64,000 nt of DNA from Roseimicrobium gellanilyticum (lineage in GTDB: Bacteria > Verrucomicrobiota > Verrucomicrobiia > Verrucomicrobiales > Verrucomicrobiaceae), in contig NZ_QNRR01000002.1 of assembly GCF_003315205.1 (NCBI RefSeq), positions 652,881-716,880 of the forward strand. Reading direction: 5' to 3'. A program made the position numbers and the translations under genes. Under the pieces are notes generated by a model. The model saw only the letters and a list, made by a program, of their open reading frames with translations, did no database searches and was not told the origin of the DNA. Positions 54,178 to 62,585 of this stretch are shown here, piece after piece; positions within the stretch are counted from its first letter, which is position 1, and each line of letters opens with the position of its first letter.

Positions 54178-57100
54178 ATGAACAGCGCTTCTCTGATCCT
54201 GCAGAGTGTCCGGCACTACTGGAAGAGCCATTTGGGCCTCCTCTTTGGGGCTTTTCTCGCTTCCGCTATATTAAGTGGATCGCTCGTAGTGGGTGACTCC
54301 GTTCGCGCCAGCTTGCGGAAAGCGGCGGCCCAACGGCTTGGAAAGATCGAGACGGGAATGCTCGGTGGCGACCGGTGGTTCACGGAAGATCTGGCTCGAA
54401 AAGATGGGGCGGCGCCGGTCATCATTCTGAATGCCTCGGTCAGTGAGGCGTCGGGACAGGCAAGGGTAAATGCGGTGCAGGTACTCGGCGTCGATACGGA
54501 GTTTTGGAAATTGAGTCCTAGTGGTCGGCAGATTTTTCCGTCTCAAACAGAAAAATCCTCTCCTCTTGCCGTCAACGAATCGCTGGCCCGAAAGCTCGGG
54601 GTGAAAGTCGGAGATACAATCGTGGTCCGCATGGAGCGCCCCAGCGCCATCTCCAAGGATGCGCCGCTCTCTGGTAGCACCAACGATGAGACCACCTTGC
54701 GCCGTACGGTAACGGCCATCATTTCGGCAGAGGACTTCGGGCATTTCCAACTCACCGCTTCGCAGACGGGGAATGACACACTTTACCTGCCCCTTGGCGA
54801 GCTCCAGGCGGAACTGGAGAAAAAGGGGAGGGTGAATGCCATTTTGAGCAAGTCCTACATCACTCTAGGTGAGCTTCCCGAAGTGCCTTCTCACGCAAAG
54901 CATGTGGTCCCGCCATTCCGGTTGGAAGAAGCGGCCACCCTCGAAGACTTCGCCCTGAAACTTACCAAAGTGGAGGGTGCCAGTCCCGAATGGGAACTGA
55001 GCACCGATCGAGTGTTTCTTGACGAGGTGATTGCAGACAAGGTCCTGCAGGCCCGGGCCAACTCCTACGGGGTGCTCACTTACTTGGTCAATGGACTCTC
55101 TTCCTCGAAGTCCAAGGAACGGACGCCATACTCCATGGTCACCGCAATCCCGGCTGAGCGTTTTGCGGCCCTCGGTGTGAACATGGGCGCTGACCATGCA
55201 GGCTCGTCTGAAAAGCCAGCGGCGGTGAGCCAGTGGCTGGCGGAAGATCTGAACCTCGCGCTCGGAGATACTTTCGAACTACGCTATTTCAGTGTCGGCC
55301 TTGGCCGGGAACTACAGGAGCGCACCGGCACTTTCACGGTGCGGGGCATTGTCCCCATGAATCAGCCGGCACTAAACAAGACCTGGACGCCAAACTTCCC
55401 GGGCGTCTCCGATGTCGACAACTGCCGTGATTGGGAACCTGGCATCCCGGTGAAGCTTGATGCCATCCGCGACAAGGATGAAAAGTACTGGGACGACTAC
55501 CACGGAACTCCCAAGGCATTTATTCCGCTGGAAACGGGCAAGGAACTTTGGGGTAATCGTTTCGGCAGTCTGACCTCGATCCGGTTTCCGAACGCGGGCG
55601 AAGATGAGAAAGCGTTACGTGTAGAGCTTGTTAAACTGCTCCAACTTTCTGACATTGGCTTGGTTGTGCGTGAGTTTAGTTCTGAGGCTGAAGCGGCTGC
55701 TAAAGGGAGCGTGGACTTTGGTGGTCTTTTTGTTGGATTGAGCATGTTTTTAATTGCTTCAGCGCTCATTTTTAGCGCACTGCTTTTTCTTTTCACGCTT
55801 GAAAAGCGTGTGCCTCAGGTCGGACTCCTGCTCGCCATTGGATGGACCCCGAAGCAGGTGAGGCGTTCTCTTTTGGTCGAGGCTGGCATCATCGCCCTTC
55901 TCGGCACCGCCCTCGGATTGCTCGGCGGTGTGGCTTATACCAAGCTTGCATTGGCGGGACTGAATGGCGTTTGGAGTGATGCCACGGTGGGCATGAAGCT
56001 CATCTATGACGGCAATCCAGCCACGCTGGCCATCGCCTTTGTGTCGAGCATTCTTGCCAGCATGGGCATCCTCTGGCTTGCCAGCCGCCGTCTGCTGAAG
56101 ACCTCGGCGCGGGAGCTTCTGGCCGGTGAGATTGCCGCTTCTGAAACAAGGTCCGGAAAAAAGGGCAAGGCTCTTGAGGCAGGCAAAGCCGATGCCAAGC
56201 TGGGATTCCTTGGTGCCTATTGGCCCTCGATCTTGTGTGTCATTTTGGCCATTGGATTGTCCTTTGCGGGAGGCTCCGCCGGGAGTCCAGAAGCAGTGGC
56301 GGGCATGTTCTTTGGCGCCGGATTTTTGCTTTTGCTCGCCGGAATGCTGGTCGCCCGACGCTGGCTCATCGGGTTGGAGCCGGATGGGTCTGTGTCCGCG
56401 AACTCTGTGGCTAGCTCGCTTGGTGCGATTGGACTTCGCAACGTTACCCGCCGCCGCGGGCGCTCGCTCTCGGTCATTGGCATGATGGCGGGCGGTGTCT
56501 TCCTGGTTATTGCCGTGAATGCCTTCCGCCTCTCCGCGAACAACGACCCCACCCGCCGCGACACCGGCACGGGCGGCTTTGCCTTGCTCGGGGAGAGCAC
56601 CCTTCCCATTTATGAAGACCTCAACTCTGAGGCCGCGTGGGATACCTTTGCTTTGGATGAGAAGCTCATGAAAAACGCCAGCGTTGTGCCCTTCCGCATT
56701 CGCGAAGGGGATGATGCGAGCTGCTTGAACCTCAACCGCGCGCAGAACCCGGTCATTTCAGCCGTGAATCCGGCACGTCTGGCCGGGACTGGAGAACAGA
56801 AGGATCGTTTTACCTTCGCCTCCGGTTCATGGTCACTCATTGCTGGCAAGGCGGCGGAAGGCGAGCCGATTCCTGCCATCGCTGACCAGGCCACGGCGCT
56901 CTGGGGCTTGGGCAAGGGGGTGGGGGATACGCTCGACTACACGGATGCGAGTGGGAAGACATTCCAGGTGAAGCTTGTGGCTCTGCTCGCGGGAAGCGTC
57001 CTCCAAGGCAAGCTCATCATCAGTGAGGAGAACTTCCTCGCGCGCTATCCGGATGCGGCGGGCTACCGCTTCTTCCTCATTGATGCGCCAGCCGACTCGG

Positions 57101-57582
57101 CGGCTGCCATCAGTGGCCAGCTCACGAAGCAGGTCCAGACCCGTGGCCTCGCCTTGGAGCCTGCAGCGGACCGTCTCGCTGCCTTTCAGGCGGTGCAGAA
57201 TACGTACATCGGTATCTTCACCGTGCTGGGTGGTCTCGGCGTGCTACTGGGAACGGCTGGTCTCGGCGTGCTGGCCGCACGAAACATCTTGGAGCGCAAA
57301 GGCGAGTTCGGGCTCATGCAGGCGCTGGGTTTCCTGCCGGGACGGCTTCGTGCCATGGTGCTCAGCGAGCATGCTGCGCTGCTTGCTGCCGGTCTTGTCC
57401 TTGGCTTGGTGAGTGCCGCGCTGGCGGTGTGGCCGAATGTGATGCAGTCCGGTGGGGCCCTGCCGTTGGGCTTCTTGCTCTGGCTGAATCTGGGGATCCT
57501 GGCCTTCGGCGTGGCCGTGTGCTGGCTGGCAGCGAGACTGGCTCTGAGCGGTCGATTGCTGGATGCGGTGCGAAGAGAGTAG
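54178..57582 (+). CDS. Large FtsX-type ABC transporter permease
   Basis: 1134 residues, twice the length of a LolC-type protein and containing two FtsX modules. Helix 1 LLFGAFLASAILSGSLVVGDSV, then a periplasmic MacB-PCD-like region of about 450 residues. Three helices follow in LSMFLIASALIFSALLFLF, LLVEAGIIALLGTALGLLGGVAY and LAIAFVSSILASMGIL. A second module begins near 680 (SILCVILAIGLSFAGG) and ends with GIFTVLGGLGVLLGTAGLGVLAARN and LLAAGLVLGLVSAALAVW. A patch at about 55600-55800 is T-rich, mostly codons for membrane residues. Partner of the LolD-type ATPase. Its stop is 2 bp from the convergent M56-PBP gene's stop. Confidence 0.93.
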   Translation: MNSASLILQSVRHYWKSHLGLLFGAFLASAILSGSLVVGDSVRASLRKAAAQRLGKIETGMLGGDRWFTEDLARKDGAAPVIILNASVSEASGQARVNAVQVLGVDTEFWKLSPSGRQIFPSQTEKSSPLAVNESLARKLGVKVGDTIVVRMERPSAISKDAPLSGSTNDETTLRRTVTAIISAEDFGHFQLTASQTGNDTLYLPLGELQAELEKKGRVNAILSKSYITLGELPEVPSHAKHVVPPFRLEEAATLEDFALKLTKVEGASPEWELSTDRVFLDEVIADKVLQARANSYGVLTYLVNGLSSSKSKERTPYSMVTAIPAERFAALGVNMGADHAGSSEKPAAVSQWLAEDLNLALGDTFELRYFSVGLGRELQERTGTFTVRGIVPMNQPALNKTWTPNFPGVSDVDNCRDWEPGIPVKLDAIRDKDEKYWDDYHGTPKAFIPLETGKELWGNRFGSLTSIRFPNAGEDEKALRVELVKLLQLSDIGLVVREFSSEAEAAAKGSVDFGGLFVGLSMFLIASALIFSALLFLFTLEKRVPQVGLLLAIGWTPKQVRRSLLVEAGIIALLGTALGLLGGVAYTKLALAGLNGVWSDATVGMKLIYDGNPATLAIAFVSSILASMGILWLASRRLLKTSARELLAGEIAASETRSGKKGKALEAGKADAKLGFLGAYWPSILCVILAIGLSFAGGSAGSPEAVAGMFFGAGFLLLLAGMLVARRWLIGLEPDGSVSANSVASSLGAIGLRNVTRRRGRSLSVIGMMAGGVFLVIAVNAFRLSANNDPTRRDTGTGGFALLGESTLPIYEDLNSEAAWDTFALDEKLMKNASVVPFRIREGDDASCLNLNRAQNPVISAVNPARLAGTGEQKDRFTFASGSWSLIAGKAAEGEPIPAIADQATALWGLGKGVGDTLDYTDASGKTFQVKLVALLAGSVLQGKLIISEENFLARYPDAAGYRFFLIDAPADSAAAISGQLTKQVQTRGLALEPAADRLAAFQAVQNTYIGIFTVLGGLGVLLGTAGLGVLAARNILERKGEFGLMQALGFLPGRLRAMVLSEHAALLAAGLVLGLVSAALAVWPNVMQSGGALPLGFLLWLNLGILAFGVAVCWLAARLALSGRLLDAVRRE

Positions 57583-57584
57583 GC

Positions 57585-60476
57585 CTAGTTCGAGGCAGAC
57601 GGATACTCCACGTGATCGATGGGCTCGAATGAGCCCTCGATCGGCTCCACAGGCTGCACTTCCACCTTCCGCTTTCCGGTCTCGACCTCGGCCACTTGGC
57701 GAAGAATGTGGGCCGCGATGGGAGCGGCGGTTGTCCCGCCTCCCTTGCCTCCTTGCACGAGGACACAAATGGCCCACCTGGGTCTCTCGACCGGGGCGTA
57801 TGCGATGAACATGGTGTGATTGTCTTTCACCGAGTTTCCTTTCTCATCGTGCCGCCAGTTTTGCGCGGTGCCGGTCCTTCCTGCCATGGGTAGATCTGGC
57901 AGATTCGCGGCCTGGGCAACGCCGTCAGTCACCGTTGCTCGCATCGCGGTGCGCAGGGTTTGCAGGCCTGTGTCCGTGAGCCCCTCGTCACGAAGGTTGC
58001 CCACGAGCTGCCGGGGACGCTTTTCTTCGCGAGCAACTTCTCCACCTGATGCAATCCGATCCACCAGACGGGGACGCCAGACCAGCCCTCCATTGGCGAC
58101 AGGAACCATGAGGGACGCAAGTTGCAGTGGACTGACCTGCATCGCACCCTGGCCGATGGACCAATTCGCCACCGTCGCTGCCGTGTATGGTTCGCGAGGC
58201 CTGTACTTTGCCCACCAAGCCCGATTGGGGAAAATGCCGCGATCGTTTTCTGGAAGTTCAATACCCACGTCCTGACCGATGCCGAGCAACGAGACGATGG
58301 CGTCATACTTGTCCGGGTTGATCGCGTTTCCCAGATTATAGAAGTAGGGGTTGCAGCTTTCTTGTATCCCTTTTCGCAAATCCATCGCGCCATGCGTGCT
58401 GCCTTTCTGGCCAATCCAGCACTGCATGTACCTGTTGCCAAAGGTGGAGCCGCCGGTGCAGGTGTGCTGGAAGCCTTCCTTCCCGTCGCAGATGCCCGCA
58501 AGCGAGGTGGCCACCAGAAAGGTGGCGCCCGGGACGAAGCTGCGTATCGCGCGGTTCAGCAGGGGATTGGTGGTGTTATTGTTGTAGTTCTCCAGTTTCT
58601 CCTTGCGAATGAAGGGGATGAAGTCGTTTGGATCAAAGGACGGCACTGAGGCCATGGCCAGGACATCGCCACTTTGCACATCGAGGAGAACTGCAGTGCC
58701 TCTCCCAATGGCCGGCACGCAGTCTCGCAGAGCCCTCTCTGCAATGTACTGATGCCTGGCGTCGAGAGTCAGGTAGACATCGGCTCCGCGTGCCGGTGAT
58801 GGTTTGGATTCATCCTCCAGCGGTTGAGGTTCAAGGAGGGAGTGCAGGGAACTCTCCAGTCCACTGGCACCCTCTTCGGGTTCATCACTTCCAGAGTGGC
58901 GGGTGTAGCCAAGCATGTGGCCTGCCAGTGCCTTGTAGGGATAGTGGCGCAGCATGACAGTGCGGACATCCATACCTATCACTTTGTCTTTTACAGAGGC
59001 GGCATGCTTGAATTCATCTTCCGACAGCTCCTTTTCATAAGCAAAAGGCCTGCTCCCGCGGTATTGTCGGTAGTGGCGACGCATCGCTCCGGCATTGAAG
59101 CTTCTCGCAAGCTGGTGTTGTTCAAGAGCCGGAGGGGCCAGCTGCTCGAACATGTAGACAATGTCCGGCTCCTCCACTTCGTCAGGGCCATCGTCGGTGG
59201 CTGTCGGAGACTTGCGATAGATTCTGAGTGGCACTTCGCGCCCAGGCTTGGCACGCCAGGCATCCACCACTTTCTCCAGGTCGAAGATGATTTGCCTGTC
59301 CTCCCGATCAGAGATGGCGAGCGGAACGCCATTGCGATCACGAATGGTGCCGCGCAGGGCAGTGGCCGTCGTGTCCTGAGCCTGCAGGGGACGTGAAGCA
59401 TCTGGTATCCCCACGCCGAGCAGCACCAGCGTGAGGATGACCACGCTTGAGGCAGGGCGCAGGACGAAAGCAGTGGATGGGGTTGCGGGACAAATGAGGC
59501 GCTCGATGCGGCCACGCAGTCCACTCTGTGCACCCGCCGCCATGGCGAGTCGCGGCGTTCCTTCTGAAAACGCTGTGGCGCTCTCAGCAAGCCGGACGAG
59601 GGCATGAGCATAGCTCCTGGCATCTCCAGTGACCCGAATGGCAATGTCATCACATGCATGCTCTCGCTCACGTCGCATCTGACGACTGGTCCACCAGACA
59701 GCAGGGTGGTAGAACAGCAGGGTCTCCACGGCAGACTGGAGCAGATTTACCAGATAGTCATGGCGGCGCAGGTGGGCGAACTCATGCGCTAGGATCATCT
59801 CAATCTCCCGAGTGGAGAATCCCGTGGCCATGGCTGCCGGAAGCAGGACCATGGGCCGAAGCCAGCCAAAGGAGATGGCTCCAGTGACGCGCGACGACCA
59901 GCGCACTCGAGTGGAGGAGGGGAGCTTCATGTGTCGGGCCAATCGTGCGGAAATGCTCGCGAGTTCTCCCGTAAGTGCGGAGGCAGCCTGATATCGCAAG
60001 CGCTGCAAGCTCAGCCAGCCCATGAGGTGCCAGACGCTCAGCAGTGCCATGCCGGTGAGCCAAAGCAGGGTGGCCCAGCTCTGCCAGTCCGATGCCGCAC
60101 GCGGTTGAATGGCGGCATTCTTCCACGAGGGGCTGAAGCTGGGTGTTGACGTGGAAGGCGGTGCCTGAGGAGCCCTCAGATGCAGGAGTGGCTGTTCGTG
60201 AGCAGACACATTCAAAGCATGCGGCCAGGGGGCGCGAACCACATTGCCCCGCTCTCCAGTAACCTGCCAGAAAGTGACTGCTGGCCAAACTACGAGCGCA
60301 AGCATGCCCACGCAGGATGCCAGGTAGCGGGCCTGAGCCGAGGAGCGCCGCATCTGACGCAACAGAATGGCGAGCGCGACCGCCACCACCGTCCCCTGCC
60401 ATAGCGAATGGACCAGTACGAGCGAAACGTCATGCGCCGTTTCAGAATGCGTGAATCGATCAAGCAACGCGATCAT
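57585..60476 (-). CDS. M56 (BlaR1-like) membrane protease fused to a catalytically degenerate PBP2-like domain
   Basis: 963 residues. N-terminal BlaR1/MecR1 membrane metalloprotease: helices about 16-39, 49-70, 134-154 and 342-357; zinc motif H231-E-F-A-H235, and the third-ligand region REREHACDD (E270/E272). After helix 4 comes a complete PBP2-type ectodomain: RGTIRDRNGVPLA (about 375), HYPYKALAGHMLGYT (about 511), and the transpeptidase region 560-935. There the SxxK motif reads A651-T-F-L654 (in FVPGATFLVATS), SxN is kept (S707-C-N709, ESCNPYF), and KTG is R867-T-G869 (MAGRTGTAQ). Acylation is therefore not expected. The start overlaps the BlaI-type stop as ATGA. Probably a sensor-protease that inactivates the repressor. 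Confidence 0.93.
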   Translation of the reverse strand: MIALLDRFTHSETAHDVSLVLVHSLWQGTVVAVALAILLRQMRRSSAQARYLASCVGMLALVVWPAVTFWQVTGERGNVVRAPWPHALNVSAHEQPLLHLRAPQAPPSTSTPSFSPSWKNAAIQPRAASDWQSWATLLWLTGMALLSVWHLMGWLSLQRLRYQAASALTGELASISARLARHMKLPSSTRVRWSSRVTGAISFGWLRPMVLLPAAMATGFSTREIEMILAHEFAHLRRHDYLVNLLQSAVETLLFYHPAVWWTSRQMRREREHACDDIAIRVTGDARSYAHALVRLAESATAFSEGTPRLAMAAGAQSGLRGRIERLICPATPSTAFVLRPASSVVILTLVLLGVGIPDASRPLQAQDTTATALRGTIRDRNGVPLAISDREDRQIIFDLEKVVDAWRAKPGREVPLRIYRKSPTATDDGPDEVEEPDIVYMFEQLAPPALEQHQLARSFNAGAMRRHYRQYRGSRPFAYEKELSEDEFKHAASVKDKVIGMDVRTVMLRHYPYKALAGHMLGYTRHSGSDEPEEGASGLESSLHSLLEPQPLEDESKPSPARGADVYLTLDARHQYIAERALRDCVPAIGRGTAVLLDVQSGDVLAMASVPSFDPNDFIPFIRKEKLENYNNNTTNPLLNRAIRSFVPGATFLVATSLAGICDGKEGFQHTCTGGSTFGNRYMQCWIGQKGSTHGAMDLRKGIQESCNPYFYNLGNAINPDKYDAIVSLLGIGQDVGIELPENDRGIFPNRAWWAKYRPREPYTAATVANWSIGQGAMQVSPLQLASLMVPVANGGLVWRPRLVDRIASGGEVAREEKRPRQLVGNLRDEGLTDTGLQTLRTAMRATVTDGVAQAANLPDLPMAGRTGTAQNWRHDEKGNSVKDNHTMFIAYAPVERPRWAICVLVQGGKGGGTTAAPIAAHILRQVAEVETGKRKVEVQPVEPIEGSFEPIDHVEYPSASN

Positions 60477-60886
60477 GGCTTTGGCTTGGTGGTGGAATTC
60501 GGTTTGTCCGTGTCGAGCTCATCCAGCATGCGACGGATGTCGCGGAGCTCTGCGGCGCTGGCCTTCTTTGAGCCCAGGGCGTGCATGACGAGGCGGCTCA
60601 CGGAACCGGCAAAGACCTTGTCCAGCAGGTCGCCCACCAGGCGGCGCTGCATCTTCTCGGCCGGGATGGCAGCCCTGTACACGTGGGTTTTGCCGGAGCC
60701 ATCCCGGGAGACCAGCTTCTTTTCCAGCATGATCTGGAGGAACTTCAGCACAGTGGTGTAGCCCATTTCACGCTCCTCCGTGAGGGAGTCCATCACCTCC
60801 CGTACGGTGCTCGGACCGCGCTCCCATAGGACGCGCAGGATGACCAGTTCAGAGGGAGTCGGCTTTTGCGACGCATTTTCCGGCAT
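60473..60886 (-). CDS. BlaI/MecI-family transcriptional repressor
   Basis: 137 residues. Winged helix at about 10-75: SELVILRVLWERGPSTVREVM, MGYTTVLKFLQIMLEKKLVSR (recognition helix) and HVYRAAI. The C-terminal dimerisation part LLDKVFAGSVSRLVMHAL corresponds to the segment of BlaI cut by its sensor protease (BlaI: near VFNGS). ATG 60886. Its stop overlaps the M56-PBP gene start (ATGA), so repressor and sensor are translated together. Two palindromes at the promoter are its likely operators, which would make the unit self-regulated. Confidence 0.95.
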   Translation of the reverse strand: MPENASQKPTPSELVILRVLWERGPSTVREVMDSLTEEREMGYTTVLKFLQIMLEKKLVSRDGSGKTHVYRAAIPAEKMQRRLVGDLLDKVFAGSVSRLVMHALGSKKASAAELRDIRRMLDELDTDKPNSTTKPKP

Positions 60887-60892
60887 GACTGC

Positions 60893-60922
60893 ACTATCTA
60901 CGAAAGTATTCGTGGTTGTAAA
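60893..60922 (-). promoter_or_regulatory. Putative promoter of the BlaI-type repressor operon
   Basis: On the minus strand -35 TTTACA (60922-60917), 18-bp spacer, -10 GATAGT (60898-60893). The predicted transcription start falls at or within a base or two of ATG 60886, so the mRNA may be leaderless. The first palindrome lies in the spacer and the second touches the -35. Confidence 0.5.
60900..60913. promoter_or_regulatory. Operator palindrome 1, ACGAA-N4-TTCGT
   Basis: ACGAA AGTA TTCGT at 60900-60913, 14 bp upstream of the repressor ATG and between the putative -10 and -35. Same half-sites and same 4-bp gap as the second site. Confidence 0.7.
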
Positions 60923-60935
60923 CGAAATTCTTCGT
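60922..60935. promoter_or_regulatory. Operator palindrome 2, ACGAA-N4-TTCGT
   Basis: ACGAA ATTC TTCGT at 60922-60935; centre-to-centre distance to site 1 is 22 bp, about two helical turns, as for paired operators of dimeric BlaI-type repressors. The outer bases extend symmetry to TCTACGAA...TTCGTAGA across both sites. Confidence 0.7.
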
Positions 60936-60997
60936 AGATTGAGCCGTGGATGCGATTGCGATTCCGGTCGCCGTGTCTCAAAGACCTGGCGCGATGA

Positions 60998-61579
60998 CTA
61001 CTTGGCGGTCTCTTTACCTGATGTGATCAGAGAGCGAATGAGCTCCTGATTCGTGATGCGGGCGAACTTGGTATCCATCCTTTGTTGGTAAAGATTGGCA
61101 CCGCAGTGGTAGCCAACGCTGAGGTAGGCGGAGGCTCCTTTCTCATCTCCGTACACTTCGATGATCCAGAATTCATTTTCGGTCTCGTCATCACTGACAA
61201 TGAACGTATTTGCGGGAGCAAGTCCGACGACATCACGGAACTCCTCCTTGTCGCTTGTCCATACCATGGAGGAGAATTCAAGGACCTCCTTCTTTCGCAA
61301 AGCCTTTGGAACCTCGAAGGCCTTGTCTGCTGTCTGCAAGAGCATGGCGCCCGTCCAGTAGACGGAATCGTTGTTTTCATCTGCTGGCCGCGATGCCTTC
61401 GGATTCAGATGTTTCTCATCCAGATCCGTGGATGGCGAGGCCATGCCCTTCTGCACCACCGGCATCCGGAGTCCAATCCACTGCGTCGACCATACCTCGG
61501 TCAGATCTGGCTCAGCATGGACGCCGGAGGCACTGGAGAGGATGCCGAGCATCGTGAGAAAGCACTGCATGGATTTCAT
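60998..61579 (-). CDS. Secreted hypothetical protein
   Basis: 193 residues from ATG 61579 with a signal peptide (QCFLTMLGILSSASGVHA, cleavage before EPDLT). Blocks: VWSTQWIGLRMPVVQKGM, DSVYWTGAMLLQTADKAFEVP and FWIIEVYGDEKGASAYLSVGYHCG. No family recognised. It lies upstream of the BlaI-type gene on the same strand, but the operator region separates them. It may be transcribed with the transglutaminase genes before it (77 bp gap). Confidence 0.7.
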   Translation of the reverse strand: MKSMQCFLTMLGILSSASGVHAEPDLTEVWSTQWIGLRMPVVQKGMASPSTDLDEKHLNPKASRPADENNDSVYWTGAMLLQTADKAFEVPKALRKKEVLEFSSMVWTSDKEEFRDVVGLAPANTFIVSDDETENEFWIIEVYGDEKGASAYLSVGYHCGANLYQQRMDTKFARITNQELIRSLITSGKETAK

Positions 61580-61656
61580 GGGCGATATCCAAACATCTGG
61601 CGATGGAGCGAACAAGAACTCTTGCCACCAATCGGTGATGAATCGAATCGATGGAA

Positions 61657-62568
61657 TCAATTCTGGGCAAGGTCTTCAGCGTCCACCATCTCCTCCATTG
61701 GCACCTGCTTCATCGTCACGGCTACTTCCATGCCTTCATAAGCGCCCGGTGGTCCATTGAAAATGCCGCTCACCGGCATGACACCCCGCGGATGAGCACT
61801 TACGCCGATGGCGAGATGTTTGCGAGAGACGCGTTCGCCAATAGTGGGGTCGTAACCCGTCCAGCCGCTGTCGGGCAGGTAGACATCCGCCCATGCGTGC
61901 GTGGCTCCCCGACCCGCAGCCGAGGCACTGGTGCTGAGGTAGCCACTGACAAAGCGTGTGGCGATGCCCATGGAGCGGCAGGCTTCCATCATCAGCACGG
62001 CCATATCACGGCAGGAGCCCGTTCCCAATGCAAGGGTGCCGACCGGTGTCTGGACGCCGGGTTCTTCCCGGCGGCGGTATTTGATGGTGCCGTAGATGCA
62101 ACGTCCCACGTGCTCCACCATCTCGAGCGCGGTGGGATGAGCTTCCTCCGGAGGAGGCAGGGAAGCCACCCAAGCGGTGACTTTCGCGTGGTCGTCTGGA
62201 TACACTGACGCGATGTAACCCTGAACCACGGGAAGCTCCATCTGGGGGTAGGTGACGGGTAGGGGAGTGAGCGAGGAACGGCTCACTTTTAGTGGGGCAG
62301 CGTCCTCAGCCCGTGGCATGCGGTCGATGACGACTTCGTTCCTGATTTCCAGCCGGTCTGCGGCTTCATCGAACTGGGCCAGAGCGACGTTGTTGCCAAA
62401 GATGTCATTCAGCCAGTAGAGGCGGGGCTGCGGTACGATGGTGAGATGGTGTTTCACCACCGTGATTTCATGCCCCTCCCGCGGTCGCAGGACGAGCCGG
62501 TGCATGCCAAACTGCACCGGTGCCTTATACCGGTAGACGGTGCGATGCATGATGTGGAAGCGATCCAT
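61657..62568 (-). CDS. Transglutaminase-like family protein
   Basis: 303 residues from ATG 62568 (GTG one codon earlier possible). N-terminal bacterial transglutaminase beta-domain (MHRTVYRYKAPVQFGMHRLVLRPR); core triad C176 in GTGSCRDMAVL, H214 in ATHAWADVYLP, D230 in GYDPTIG. Such proteins are cytosolic papain-fold enzymes, often encoded near alpha-E/ATP-grasp genes; none are here. It starts 17 bp after the stop of a second family member. Probably a protease or amide-forming enzyme; substrate unknown. Confidence 0.92.
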   Translation of the reverse strand: MDRFHIMHRTVYRYKAPVQFGMHRLVLRPREGHEITVVKHHLTIVPQPRLYWLNDIFGNNVALAQFDEAADRLEIRNEVVIDRMPRAEDAAPLKVSRSSLTPLPVTYPQMELPVVQGYIASVYPDDHAKVTAWVASLPPPEEAHPTALEMVEHVGRCIYGTIKYRRREEPGVQTPVGTLALGTGSCRDMAVLMMEACRSMGIATRFVSGYLSTSASAAGRGATHAWADVYLPDSGWTGYDPTIGERVSRKHLAIGVSAHPRGVMPVSGIFNGPPGAYEGMEVAVTMKQVPMEEMVDAEDLAQN

Positions 62569-62585
62569 CACCCAGTACCTGAGAA

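Noticed and set aside
57876-57878. The R867 of RTG alone taken as evidence for a dead transpeptidase
   Set aside because: An AGG/AAG difference is one base and Arg could partly replace Lys; the inactivity argument rests on the loss of both Ser and Lys in SxxK.
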